This document shows positions 42,218-51,352 of a stretch of DNA of 64,000 nucleotides, one piece after another; within the stretch, counting starts at the first letter, position 1, and each line of letters starts with the position of its first letter. The position numbers and the translations under genes are program-made. Below the pieces are notes generated by a model that made no database searches, was not told where the DNA came from, and worked only from the letters and a program-made list of their open reading frames with translations. The stretch comes from JARRKC01 sp037388505. GTDB taxonomy: Bacteria > Acidobacteriota > UBA6911 > RPQK01 > JAPXNP01. Location: contig JARRKC010000004.1 in the NCBI GenBank assembly GCA_037388505.1, positions 62,001 to 126,000 of the forward strand. Direction: 5' to 3'.

Positions 42218-44761
42218 ATGGATTTCGAGAAACTGGGCGCGTTCTACCTGGGCAAAGAGTTCGATCCGCGGGCAGGTAAAGTCCTCGAGGATCGGCTCGT
42301 GTTGTATGACGCTCGTGACTTGACGACGCATGCCGTCTGTCTGGGCATGACGGGAAGCGGAAAGACCGGGCTGTGCATCGATCTGCTCGAGGAGGCCGCC
42401 ATCGACCATGTGCCGGCTTTGATCATTGATCCAAAGGGAGATATTACGAATCTCCTCCTCCAGTTTCCGGAGCTTCGCCCCGAAGATTTCAGGCCCTGGA
42501 TCAACCCGGAGGATGCCCTCCGAAAGGGTCTGACCCTCGATGCGGAGGCCTCCCGCCAGGCACAACTGTGGAGGGACGGACTGGCCCGCTGGGGGCAGGA
42601 CGGACAGCGCATCCGCATGCTGCGCGAGAGCGCCGATTTCACGATCTACACGCCCGGCAGCGAGTCAGGCATTCCCGTCTCAGTCCTGCATTCCTTTTCC
42701 GCTCCCCCTCGAACGGAGGAGAACACCGCCGAGGCAATGCGGGAACGGATCGAGATCACGGTCACCGCGCTGCTGCAACTGATCGGAGTCGAAGCCGATC
42801 CCATCCGCTCACGTGAACATATTCTGCTGGCCAACATCTTCGAGTACTCCTGGAGCCAGGGCCTGGATCTCGATTTCCGGACGCTGATACTGGCCATCCA
42901 GACCCCGCCCATGGACAGGCTCGGCGTTTTCGATCTTGACACCTTCTTTCCTCAGAGCGATCGCTTCGAACTGGCGATGCGACTCAATGGCCTGGTTGCG
43001 GCCCCCTCTTTTGCCTCCTGGATGCAGGGTGTCCCTCTGGACGTGGGGAGCTTCCTGTCTACACCCGAAGGAAGACCACGGCACTCCGTGTTCTACATCG
43101 CGCATCTCAACGATGCCGAGCGACTCTTTTTTGTGACGATGCTCCTGAATCAGCTGATCGCCTGGATGCGCACACAGCCGGGAACGACCAGTCTGCGGGC
43201 CCTGTGCTACATGGACGAGATTTTCGGGTTCTTCCCCCCGGTGGCTAACCCGCCCAGCAAGAAGCCCATGCTCACTCTTCTCAAGCAGGCCCGGGCCTTC
43301 GGGGTCGGGCTGGTTTTGGCGACGCAGAATCCGGTCGACCTTGACTACAAGGGGTTGAGCAACGCGGGAACCTGGTTCATCGGGCGGCTCCAGACAGAGC
43401 GAGACAGGGAGCGCGTTCTGGATGGACTGGTCGGTGCTGCTGCAACCGGTGGACGACCCCTGGAGAGAAGCGCGATCGCCGACCTGATCGCCGGCCTTGG
43501 TGAGCGGGTCTTCCTTCTGCACAACGTACATGAGTCGGGGCCGATCGTCTTTCAGACCCGATGGGCCATGAGCTTCCTGAGGGGCCCTCTCACGCGACCC
43601 CAGATTTCGGAGTTGATGCACGAACGGAGAGCGGGACAGTCTGAGTCGATCGAGGCTCCATCGTCGCCCGGGCGAGCCCATCGGCTGGAGAACAGAGTCA
43701 CAGACGAGGTCTTGCCAGCGGATGCGTTGGCCCGGTATGCCGCATCCGTCCCCACAGTCGCCCCGGGCGTAGACCAGGTCTTTCTGCCGCCTGTCATCAC
43801 GGAGGCAGCGGCGCGGCTGGAGGCTCGGGCAAAGTCGGGTCGTGCAGGGGCGACTGTGGAGGGGACGATCCTCTACCGTCCGGGGCTCTTGGCCTTTGCG
43901 AGGGTGGCCTACCTCGACCGGCGCCGCGGTGTCGATTTCGAAGAACGGCGGCATTTCGTTCTACCCGTCTCGGACGAGGATATGATCCTGGACTGGCAGT
44001 CTGCCCTTCCTCTCGACGCCGACCTGAAGGCATCCAATCCACCGGAGCCGGGTTCGCGGTTCGATCGACTGCCCGGCCGCTTCAACGAAGAGAGAGAGAT
44101 CCGAAACGCAATGCGGGATCTCGCCGACCATCTCTATCGGTCCTGTCGCCTCACGTTGCTGCGCAGCACGGCACTCGGAACGTTTTCGCAGCCGGGCGAG
44201 GACAGAAGGGATTTCATCCTCCGCCTGACTCAGTCCGCACGGGAAGCGAGGGACCAGGAAATCGACCAGTTGCGTCAAAAGTACGACCGACGTCTCGACC
44301 AGATGATGGATCGCCTGCGACGGGCCGAAACGGCTCTGGCCAAGAAAGAAGCCGACGCCCAGGCAAGGAAGCGTGAACTGCTTACTTCCGTGGGCGAATC
44401 GGTCCTGGGAATGTTCCTGGGCCGACGCTCCCTGCGTGCGGCCTCGTCGTCTCTCGGAAAGTATCGAATGCAGACTGCCTCGGATCTGGCGCGCAAGGAG
44501 GCTGAGGAAAAGGTCGAAGACCTCCAGGGAGACGTGAACGAGCTCAAGCGGGAACTCCAAGAACAGGCCGATGTCACTGCCCGTCGCTGGGAGGAAGCCG
44601 CTCAAGCTCTGGAGGAAGTGACCGTTACGCCGAGACGAACTGATGTGAGTGTCGATCGAGTCTCGATCGGGTGGATTCCCTGCTGGGTCTTCCCGATGGA
44701 GGCAGCCCCGGGTCACCCAGGCGACCTTGTCGAAGTGCCCGCCATGACGCCCCTTCGCTGA
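42218..44761 (+). CDS. HerA/DUF853-type FtsK-HerA superfamily ATPase with C-terminal coiled coil
   Basis: The 847-residue protein has GGAGGG before its ATG. The Walker A motif GMTGSGKTG lies near residue 50, followed by ALIIDPKGDITNLLLQFPEL. The Walker B-like LCYMDEIFGFFPPVANPPSKKP follows, then ARAFGVGLVLATQNPVDLDYKGLSNAGTWFIGRLQTERDRERVLDGL (sensor and arginine-finger region typical of HerA-like helicases). The C-terminal ~150 residues alternate Arg/Glu/Lys/Leu (DQEIDQLRQKYDRRLDQMM, VEDLQGDVNELKREL) and should form a coiled coil, split by an RRSLRAASSSLGK patch. It could be a DNA translocase or motor. No NurA-type nuclease is adjacent. Confidence 0.86.
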   Translation: MDFEKLGAFYLGKEFDPRAGKVLEDRLVLYDARDLTTHAVCLGMTGSGKTGLCIDLLEEAAIDHVPALIIDPKGDITNLLLQFPELRPEDFRPWINPEDALRKGLTLDAEASRQAQLWRDGLARWGQDGQRIRMLRESADFTIYTPGSESGIPVSVLHSFSAPPRTEENTAEAMRERIEITVTALLQLIGVEADPIRSREHILLANIFEYSWSQGLDLDFRTLILAIQTPPMDRLGVFDLDTFFPQSDRFELAMRLNGLVAAPSFASWMQGVPLDVGSFLSTPEGRPRHSVFYIAHLNDAERLFFVTMLLNQLIAWMRTQPGTTSLRALCYMDEIFGFFPPVANPPSKKPMLTLLKQARAFGVGLVLATQNPVDLDYKGLSNAGTWFIGRLQTERDRERVLDGLVGAAATGGRPLERSAIADLIAGLGERVFLLHNVHESGPIVFQTRWAMSFLRGPLTRPQISELMHERRAGQSESIEAPSSPGRAHRLENRVTDEVLPADALARYAASVPTVAPGVDQVFLPPVITEAAARLEARAKSGRAGATVEGTILYRPGLLAFARVAYLDRRRGVDFEERRHFVLPVSDEDMILDWQSALPLDADLKASNPPEPGSRFDRLPGRFNEEREIRNAMRDLADHLYRSCRLTLLRSTALGTFSQPGEDRRDFILRLTQSAREARDQEIDQLRQKYDRRLDQMMDRLRRAETALAKKEADAQARKRELLTSVGESVLGMFLGRRSLRAASSSLGKYRMQTASDLARKEAEEKVEDLQGDVNELKRELQEQADVTARRWEEAAQALEEVTVTPRRTDVSVDRVSIGWIPCWVFPMEAAPGHPGDLVEVPAMTPLR

Positions 44762-44975
44762 AGCGGAGCAATTCGCAACCGCGCGACGCACGAAAGTTCG
44801 ATCCAACTGGCCGATGCGATGAATCGCGCCTACAGCGCTTGGAGCGTCCTTCGGGCGGTGTTCGGCTTTGGGCGGCTGCCCAAAGCTCGCGGATGAAACG
44901 ACGCCGTTGGCGTCTCACTCCCCGGTGATTTTGGAGTTTCTGTCTCTCACCTCCCCTCCGAGGGGGTGGGACGCT

Positions 44976-45028
<53 letters not shown>

Positions 45029-45047
45029 AAATCGTAATCCTCACATC

Positions 45048-46466
45048 TCACGATTCCGACAGTTCGATCTCCTTGCGTTTGGCCAGGCGGTAGGCCGCCT
45101 CCACCAGGCCAGCGCCTCCGATGAGTGCGACCACCACCCAGACCCGCGCCGGGTGATCCGCAACGACCTGGTACAGCAGAGCGCCCAGGGCTGCCACACA
45201 GGCGACGAAACCGAGACCGCAGAGCCAGCGTCGACTGCGCGTCTGCTGCCAGAGGACCCAGTTGGAGGCATTGACGGCGGCGAAAATCAACAGGAACCCT
45301 ACGCTGCCCAATGTCGAGATCGAGGAGATGTCCGTCAAGTTGGCCAGCAACAGCGACAGGACCGTCGTAATCAGGAGCCCCTCGATGTGACGGTTCCAGA
45401 CCTTCTTCTCCAGAAAGGCCGGCAGTTCCCCCTCCTTCGCAATCACGAAGCTCAGCCGAGCCGAACCGTAGAGCGTCGCGTTGATGGCTGAGAACGTGGA
45501 GAGAAGGGCGGCGACGGCGATCAGTCGGAAACCGAGGGTGCCCAGGACCGGTCGGGCGGCCGCGGCAAGTGCGTAGTCCTCGGCTCGTGCGATCTGGCCC
45601 AGACTGAGATTGCCGACCGTAACCATGGAGACGAGCACATAGAGGAGGATCACGAAGATCACTGCACTGAAGTAGGCGCGCGGCAAGACCCGTCTGTAGT
45701 CCCGGACATCTTGAGCAGTATTGGCGATGAGTTCGAACCCTTCGTAGGCCACGAAGATGATCATCCCGCCGGCGAGAAGGCGCACGGGTGAAGACCAGGT
45801 TTCCGGTCTGAGGCGATCGGTTTCGATTCCGAAGAAGCCGATGCCCGTGAACATGACGAGAAGAGTCACCTTCACGATCACCACCCAGGTTTCAGCCCGT
45901 CCGATGATCTCCGCGCTGAGGAGATTGAGCGCCATGGGAATCAGGATCGCCAGACTAATCAACATGTTCTGGCCAAAACCCTGCCAACCGGCGGGCAGAA
46001 AAGTGGCACCGTAGCCTCCGAACGCATAGGCGTAGAGCGACACCATGACGATGTAGCTCAACCAGAGAAGAGTGTTGAGGCTACCGGTCAGGTAGTTCCC
46101 GCCGAACGCCCGATTCAGGAAGACGACGGTTCCGCCCTGGCTGGGAAACGTCACTGAGAGGCGAGCGTAGGAGTAAGCGGTCAGCAGCGCCACGGCTCCT
46201 GCGACCAGGAAAGCGATGGGAGTTCCTCCTCCCGCAAGGGAGACAGCCAGGCCAAGCACGGCGAAGATTCCGCCCCCGACCATGCCACCCACTCCGATGG
46301 CCGTCGTCGCGAGAAAACCGATCTGTCCTTCAGCGTCCCCGGTCTGGCCGCTCCACGCGGCTCCGGCTTTCTTCCTTCCGATCAGACTGGATCCCCCTCC
46401 TGCCCCCATTTTTCGCAGGGCGAGCCCACACTCCTCACCTGGTCCTGCCTCTGATCCCGAGACCAA
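45048..46466 (-). CDS. APC-superfamily amino acid permease
   Basis: The 472-residue protein has about 12 transmembrane segments, starting IGFLATTAIGVGGMVGGGIFAVLGLAVSLAGGG, the TM1 pattern of APC transporters with the unwound GxGGMVGGGIF region. Others are FVAYEGFELIANTAQDV (TM6) and SAINATLYGSARLSFVIAKEGELPAFL (TM8). It should import amino acids or amines by proton symport. Start choice is weak: a TTG at 46466, seven bases after the SDR stop, and an ATG at 46409 are both possible. It lies directly behind the SDR gene and is probably co-transcribed. Confidence 0.88.
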   Translation of the reverse strand: MVSGSEAGPGEECGLALRKMGAGGGSSLIGRKKAGAAWSGQTGDAEGQIGFLATTAIGVGGMVGGGIFAVLGLAVSLAGGGTPIAFLVAGAVALLTAYSYARLSVTFPSQGGTVVFLNRAFGGNYLTGSLNTLLWLSYIVMVSLYAYAFGGYGATFLPAGWQGFGQNMLISLAILIPMALNLLSAEIIGRAETWVVIVKVTLLVMFTGIGFFGIETDRLRPETWSSPVRLLAGGMIIFVAYEGFELIANTAQDVRDYRRVLPRAYFSAVIFVILLYVLVSMVTVGNLSLGQIARAEDYALAAAARPVLGTLGFRLIAVAALLSTFSAINATLYGSARLSFVIAKEGELPAFLEKKVWNRHIEGLLITTVLSLLLANLTDISSISTLGSVGFLLIFAAVNASNWVLWQQTRSRRWLCGLGFVACVAALGALLYQVVADHPARVWVVVALIGGAGLVEAAYRLAKRKEIELSES

Positions 46467-46472
46467 TGCCGG

Positions 46473-47288
46473 CTAGAAACCGACACTGGCGCCTCCATCC
46501 ACGGGAAGGCAGGCTCCGGTGATGTAGTGCGCCGCAGGCGAACAGAGATAGACAACAGCCCAACCCACGTCCTCGGGATTCCCGAACCGACCAAGCATCG
46601 TTCGTGCCAGCACCTTCTCTTCGCGGCCGGGATCCCCCTCCATGGACTGGTCGAGCATCCTGCTGTGAATCCATCCCGGAGCGACGGCATTGAATCGGAC
46701 TCCGCGACGCGAGTATTCGGCCGCCAACGACCGTACCATTCCCAGCACTCCCGTCTTCGCCGTGCTGTATGCGAGCACCAGGGGAAGACCCAGAAAGGAA
46801 GCCATCGAGGCAATGAAGACCACGGATCCTCCCCCCAACTCAATCATACCGGGGAGGCAGGCTCGCGTCAGGGAAAACGCACCGGTCAGGTGGACATCGA
46901 CCACCTGCTGGAGCTCACTTTCCGTGGTCTCCAGAGCCGGTTTCTTCAGATGGATGCCGGCGTTGTTGACGAGGATATCGATGGGACCGAGTTCGCTTCC
47001 GATCCGTTCCACAAGGCCGGCCGATGCCTCGAAATCGGTAACATCATGAATGAACCAGGAGGCACGTTCTCCCAGGGATTCGACCGCAGCGCGCAAAACG
47101 GATTCACGCCGGCCCGTGACAACGACCCGTGCTCCTGCGGCCCAGAGACACTGAGTCACACCCCAGCCGATCCCTGTTCCCCCACCCGAAACGAGCGCAA
47201 CCCGACCTTCCAGGCTGAACACCTGTCGAAGCCCTCGCACCTCGCTTGGGGAGACGACTCCCCGTCGATCTAGTCTGGGATCGCTCAT
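46473..47288 (-). CDS. Short-chain dehydrogenase/reductase (SDR)
   Basis: The 271-residue protein has the classical SDR features: VALVSGGGTGIGWG (coenzyme loop), VTGRRE (Arg suggests NADP preference), NNAG, a catalytic Ser in FIASMAS, YSTAK (Tyr and Lys), and NAVAPGWIHSRM. The end, ITGACLPVDGGASVGF, is standard. The substrate is unknown. An ATG at 47288 and a GTG at 47315 are in frame. It precedes the APC permease gene by six bases, so an oxidoreductase and transporter operon is likely. Confidence 0.92.
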   Translation of the reverse strand: MSDPRLDRRGVVSPSEVRGLRQVFSLEGRVALVSGGGTGIGWGVTQCLWAAGARVVVTGRRESVLRAAVESLGERASWFIHDVTDFEASAGLVERIGSELGPIDILVNNAGIHLKKPALETTESELQQVVDVHLTGAFSLTRACLPGMIELGGGSVVFIASMASFLGLPLVLAYSTAKTGVLGMVRSLAAEYSRRGVRFNAVAPGWIHSRMLDQSMEGDPGREEKVLARTMLGRFGNPEDVGWAVVYLCSPAAHYITGACLPVDGGASVGF

Positions 47289-47378
47289 GATGCCGACTCT
47301 ACCTGATTCCTTCACTAAGGGTAGCCGATAGCTACCGCAAATCCTATTCGGGAAGGGACCTCTTGTCGGCGTCGACAG

Positions 47379-47503
47379 CTCGGGAACGCTGCCTGGAATG
47401 TCCCGGCGGGCCTCCGGTTCTGGCGGAGCTCCACTCCGGACCTGATTCCAAACGGAGCCAAGAGAAGGCTTGCTCGCCGGACATTCCAGGCAGGATCCCC
47501 GAG
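47379..47503. repeat. Long dyad element: 15-bp perfect inverted repeat with extensions
   Basis: CTGCCTGGAATGTCC (47389-47403) is the exact reverse complement of 47479-47493. The stem extends outward (CTCGGG 47379-47384 with CCCGAG 47498-47503) and inward (GGCG 47405-47408 with CGCC 47475-47478). The ~65-nt loop holds its own small hairpins. A second hairpin follows at 47560-47622. No transposase, reverse transcriptase or recognisable RNA family is present. Confidence 0.8.
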
Positions 47504-47559
47504 TTGTTCTCCCAGGTGAGTTTCATGGCAAGGGATGCGCAGAGACGAATTGGGCGGTC

Positions 47560-47622
47560 GACCTCCGGCCTTCAGCCCACAGCAGGAGCACTGAAGCGAA
47601 CAGCAGCTCCCGGCCGGAGGTC
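47560..47622. repeat. Nested hairpin GACCTCCGGCC / GGCCGGAGGTC
   Basis: Eleven-base arms (47560-47570 and 47612-47622) pair perfectly, and an inner TTCAG (47571-47575) pairs with CTGAA (47591-47595). With the 47379 element this makes a ~250-base structured block in the otherwise gene-free stretch 47289-47733. Confidence 0.7.
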
Positions 47623-47733
47623 TGACCAGTGACTGTGATGCGTTCGTCCTGAGATGTGGACATCTTTCGACTTGGGAGAGTTTGTGAGTCTTCCATGGTA
47701 ACTTCCCGAAGCGGACGAAATCGCCGAAATGGC

Positions 47734-47856
47734 TCAGATCACATGGGGACGATTGTCATCGTGCTTGCGACCCAGGAATGATCGCGTAAATGCGACGACT
47801 GCAGCAAGCCCGACGATGGACCCAGCTAGCGTCAGCAACAGCATTCCATCGCTCAT
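47734..47856 (-). CDS. 40-residue single-pass membrane protein
   Basis: A short ORF starts MSDGMLLLTLAGSIVG and continues as a hydrophobic helix to about residue 23, then a basic/acidic tail ending RKHDDNRPHVI. AAAGGAG lies upstream (GGAG 11 bases before the ATG; slightly long spacing). The pattern, short and N-out/C-in by charge, fits a small inner-membrane regulatory or stress peptide. No family recognised. Confidence 0.5.
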   Translation of the reverse strand: MSDGMLLLTLAGSIVGLAAVVAFTRSFLGRKHDDNRPHVI

Positions 47857-48240
47857 GATGAGTGTATCTCCTTTCTCGTGTAGTCCAACGTAACTTTATG
47901 TTAGCAAGAAATGTGCCACTGTGCGTGATCGCGCCTGTTTTCCGGCCTCATGTCCTGACTTAGCCGAGTCCACGAGCGTCGAATGTTTGCTAACTGACTT
48001 TTCAGCCGGGTCAAAAGACTCGGATTCCCTGTGGCGATCTTGCCGCGAAGTGCACAAGTGTCACAACCGTCGGGTTCAACCGAGAGACAAATTCAGAGGG
48101 CAGGGACGTTTCTATCTCCGTCACCTTACGGATTCGATACGGACCAACCTCCGAGCCGGTGATTTCCTGTGAGCTTGCTTCCGTCGCTGGGTCATATCAC
48201 GGGGAGGCCGGGCGAAAAGACGGGGAGGCCGGCGACAAAA
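47857..48240. other. 384-bp gene-free stretch with a short direct repeat
   Basis: The region is lower in GC than its surroundings and holds no convincing ORF. ACGGGGAGGCCGG occurs twice (48199-48211 and 48220-48232, 21-bp period). An 8-bp inverted pair GTTAGCAA (47900) / TTGCTAAC (47987) is also present. It includes the leader of the 40-residue gene and the 3' flank of the HAD gene. Confidence 0.5.
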
Positions 48241-48867
48241 TCATCTCTCGAGACCGGAGAGAAGATGACGCCGAATGAGGGCGCGACGCACTCCCATGGG
48301 ACCCACCGCAATGTCGGCTTGAAGCCCTGCGGCCCTTGCGCTGACGACACATTCGGGATTGTCATCGAAGAAGAGAATCCGGTCGCCCGAACACTTCAGA
48401 TCCCGCAGGACGAATTCGAAGATTTCCCGGTCCGGCTTCGCCGCCCCGATCTCGTGTGAAAGGTAGCAGCGTTCGAAGACTTGGCTCAAGCCATGCTCTT
48501 CCCGAAGCCGTGGCCAGGCAAGAGAGTTGTTGTTGCTCAGACAAGCCAAACGGAATCGCGGCCGAAGCTCTTCCAGCAGTTCCAGTGCCCCGGGGAAGAG
48601 TCCTCGATCCCAGCCGGCAAAATGGTCCAGGAAGTCCCGGGAAGGGACTGCGAGCCCCAATTCGGCGACGGCTTCCGCGGCGAACTCCTCGGGCATGGAC
48701 TCACCCGTCTCGAACCGCCTGACCGAGGGAGAGTCCAACCAGAACTTGCGAGCTTGCTCCCGCGTCAACCGGATGCCGGGCAGCGCACGGAGAGACTCGA
48801 CACCATCCCAGTGGACGAGTACACCTCCGAGATCGAACAAAAGAACCTCTATCGCTGTCGAAGACAT
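48241..48867 (-). CDS. HAD-superfamily (subfamily IA) phosphatase, YihX-like
   Basis: The 208-residue protein has HAD motif I FDLGGVLVHWDG (nucleophile Asp; the second Asp of DxD is Gly-Gly here, as in YihX-type proteins), motif II ACLSNNN, motif III Lys in GAAKPDREIFEFVL and motif IV ILFFDDNPECV. YihX-type enzymes dephosphorylate alpha-glucose-1-phosphate, so a sugar-phosphate role is possible. The ATG at 48867 has GGGTGA upstream; longer frames to 49083 run antisense into the kinase 5' region and are rejected. Confidence 0.88.
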   Translation of the reverse strand: MSSTAIEVLLFDLGGVLVHWDGVESLRALPGIRLTREQARKFWLDSPSVRRFETGESMPEEFAAEAVAELGLAVPSRDFLDHFAGWDRGLFPGALELLEELRPRFRLACLSNNNSLAWPRLREEHGLSQVFERCYLSHEIGAAKPDREIFEFVLRDLKCSGDRILFFDDNPECVVSARAAGLQADIAVGPMGVRRALIRRHLLSGLER

Positions 48868-49081
48868 CCGGTCACCCAAAATCCATGGTCTCACGCCCTC
48901 TCCATCCTGTGCGACGGAGATCGGAGCAGCCATTGCGGAACCGTATCGATACCCGAACTCTTGCAGAAAAGCAAGCGATTCCGCTCCAACGGCGGGCCTT
49001 TCGGAAGGAGATCTTGTAGAATCCGATGCAGCGAATCTTGCGGCCCCATTTTCGGGGAGGACCGAGGAGCAGCCTGGAGCC

Positions 49082-51352
49082 ATGAAGCTGCGACGTGGAG
49101 ACAGCGTCTCCCATTATGAACTGGTTGAGGAGTTGGGTGCGGGCGGCATGGGTGTCGTCTACCTGGCGCGCGATACCCGGCTGGACCGCCGAGTCGCCCT
49201 CAAATTTCTTCCTGCCGGCACGGACGTCGGCACGCCTGAGTCGGAACGCTTCATCGAGGAGGCCAAGCTGACCTCCGCCCTTGATCATCCCAACATCTGC
49301 ACGATTCATGACATCGATTTGACGCCGCAGGGACAGACCTTCATCGTCATGTCCTACTACGAGGGCGAGACACTGAGACAGCGTGTCGAAAAGGGAGCTC
49401 TCTCGGTGCGTGAGGCCACCGATCTGACGGTCCAGCTGTGCGAGGGATTGGACAAAGCCCATCGTTCCGGGATCGTTCACCGTGACATCAAACCCGACAA
49501 TCTCATCCTGACGAGTGACGGAATCCTGAAGATCGTCGACTTCGGGATCGCCAAGCTGCTGGGTGGCCAGGGCCGCACCCAGCCAGGAGCGGTGGTGGGA
49601 ACACCGGCTTACATGGCTCCTGAGCAAATCAAGGGCGAGGACGTCGACGTTCGCGCCGACATCTGGGCGACCGGCGTGACACTGTTCTACATGCTCTGCG
49701 CTCAATTGCCGTTTCGAGGGGACTCTGATCTCGGTCTGATGTACTCGATCGTCCACGAGCCGCCTCTGTCCGTTCGGGATCTGCGTGGAGGAGTCCCGGA
49801 GCAGCTGGAAGCGGTCGTTCTCAGAGCTCTGGCCAAAGAGGCGGCCCAACGGTATCCGTCGGTCGGCGAGATGCTTCGGGATCTGAAGGGTGATCAGACG
49901 GCAGCCACGATGCCGGCCGTTCGCGAGCCTGTGGCCGAAGCGGCCGCACCGACGCTCTCCTCCCTCGCCGTAATGACCTTCAAAGACCTCAGCCCGGCTC
50001 GCGACCAGGCATCTTTATGTGAAGGGCTGTCAGAGGCCATCATCTCGGATCTGGGGAGGCTTCGTGGACTCAGGGTCATCTCGCCCGCTTCAGCCTTTCG
50101 CGTCTCCGCCCAAGACGTAACACTGGGGACGATCGGCGCCAGGCTGGACGTGCAGGCGGTTCTCGAGGGGAGCATTCAACGCAGCGGAAATCGCCTGCGC
50201 ATCCTCATCCGACTGGTCAAGGTCCAGAGCGGGGAGATCCTGTGGACGCACGACTTCCGCGCGGAGCTGGATGACATCTTCGAGATCCAAGACCAGATCT
50301 CTCGTCAGGTGGCCGAGGCTCTCGAGATCCAGTTGGGAAGGACGACACCTCCGCCGATTGTGGCGAAGCCCCGAACATCGGAGGTGGCCGCTTATTCAGC
50401 TTACCTTCGCGGTCGGTATTTCTGGAATCGACGGAGCGTCGACGCGATCAAACGAGGCATCCAGTCCTTCACCGAAGCCATCGATCTTGACTCGAAATTC
50501 GCGCCGGCTCTGGCAGGACTTGCAGATTCGTATGCCATCCTCGGGATTTACGGTGCCTATCCGCCAAGCGAGGTCATGGTCCGCGCCAGAGACACGGCGC
50601 TGCGCGCCCTGGAAGTAAATGACGCCGTCGCAGAGGCCCACGTTTCCTTGGGATGCGTGGAATCGGTTTTCGAGTGGAACTGGCGGGGCGGCGAGGGGAG
50701 GTTCCGGCGTGCGATTGAGTTGAACTCCAACTACGCCGCGGCGCATCACCGCTACGCCGTCGACAATCTGATTCCTCAGGGGCGTACGGAAGAGGCGGTC
50801 GAACAGCTCCTTTTCGCGTTGGATCTGGATCCGGTTTCTCCGGCCATATCGACTTCTGTCGGGCTTCCCTACTATTTCTCCGGTGATTTTGACGCGGCGA
50901 TCAGCCACTTTCACAAGGCCCTTGAGATCGAGGACGGATTCGCCCTCGCCCACGCCTTCCTGGGGGAGGCCTACGTTCAGGGCGGCCGCTTCGATCAGGG
51001 GATGGAGCACCTCGAAACTGCGGTGAAACTCTACAGCGAGAGCACGAATATGCTCGCTTTGTACGGATGCGGCGCCGCCGTCTCCGGGCAACCCGAGGCG
51101 GCCCGCGATGTCCTGCGCAAGCTGCGCGACATCGGTCAAACGCGATATGTCTCCGCCTACGACCTTGCCGGCCTGGAGGCAGCGTTGGGGAACCTGAACG
51201 GGGCGATCGAAGCTCTCAAGGGGGCTGTCCAGGAGAGGTCCTACCTTCTGATTTACCTCGCCCGTGACCCGATCTTCGCCGAGTTGAAGAAGCATCCGGA
51301 GGTCCTCGCACTGCTTTCACAGGTCGAAGGGAGACACGACCATGTCGCGTAG
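49082..51352 (+). CDS. Ser/Thr protein kinase with TolB-like and TPR domains
   Basis: The 756-residue protein opens with a Hanks-type kinase domain: GAGGMGVVY (ATP loop, 19-27), catalytic Lys41, HRDIKPDN (133-140, Asp135), DFG (153-155), GTPAYMAPEQ. After about residue 290 comes the adenylate-cyclase-associated TolB N-terminal-like domain (LAVMTFKDLSPARDQASLCEGLSEAIISDL, GSIQRSGNRLRILIRLVKVQSGEILW). TPR helices follow, from about 440 to 745 (FAPALAGLADSYAILGIYGAYPP, ALAHAFLGEAYVQGGRFDQGMEHLETAVKL). No transmembrane helix is seen, so it acts in the cytoplasm. It overlaps the FHA-transglycosylase gene by 11 bases. Confidence 0.93.
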   Translation: MKLRRGDSVSHYELVEELGAGGMGVVYLARDTRLDRRVALKFLPAGTDVGTPESERFIEEAKLTSALDHPNICTIHDIDLTPQGQTFIVMSYYEGETLRQRVEKGALSVREATDLTVQLCEGLDKAHRSGIVHRDIKPDNLILTSDGILKIVDFGIAKLLGGQGRTQPGAVVGTPAYMAPEQIKGEDVDVRADIWATGVTLFYMLCAQLPFRGDSDLGLMYSIVHEPPLSVRDLRGGVPEQLEAVVLRALAKEAAQRYPSVGEMLRDLKGDQTAATMPAVREPVAEAAAPTLSSLAVMTFKDLSPARDQASLCEGLSEAIISDLGRLRGLRVISPASAFRVSAQDVTLGTIGARLDVQAVLEGSIQRSGNRLRILIRLVKVQSGEILWTHDFRAELDDIFEIQDQISRQVAEALEIQLGRTTPPPIVAKPRTSEVAAYSAYLRGRYFWNRRSVDAIKRGIQSFTEAIDLDSKFAPALAGLADSYAILGIYGAYPPSEVMVRARDTALRALEVNDAVAEAHVSLGCVESVFEWNWRGGEGRFRRAIELNSNYAAAHHRYAVDNLIPQGRTEEAVEQLLFALDLDPVSPAISTSVGLPYYFSGDFDAAISHFHKALEIEDGFALAHAFLGEAYVQGGRFDQGMEHLETAVKLYSESTNMLALYGCGAAVSGQPEAARDVLRKLRDIGQTRYVSAYDLAGLEAALGNLNGAIEALKGAVQERSYLLIYLARDPIFAELKKHPEVLALLSQVEGRHDHVA

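Noticed and set aside
42218..44761. HerA-like ATPase considered as part of a defence island
   Set aside because: No partner nuclease, SIR2 or restriction genes adjacent; neighbours are ordinary housekeeping-type genes.
47379..47622. Dyad block considered as a retron or group II intron remnant
   Set aside because: No reverse transcriptase nearby and no typical domain V or msr/msd features.
48527..49081. 185-residue N-terminal extension of the kinase frame
   Set aside because: It runs antisense through most of the HAD gene, has Ser/Arg-rich shadow composition, and the ATG at 49082 begins exactly at the kinase domain.
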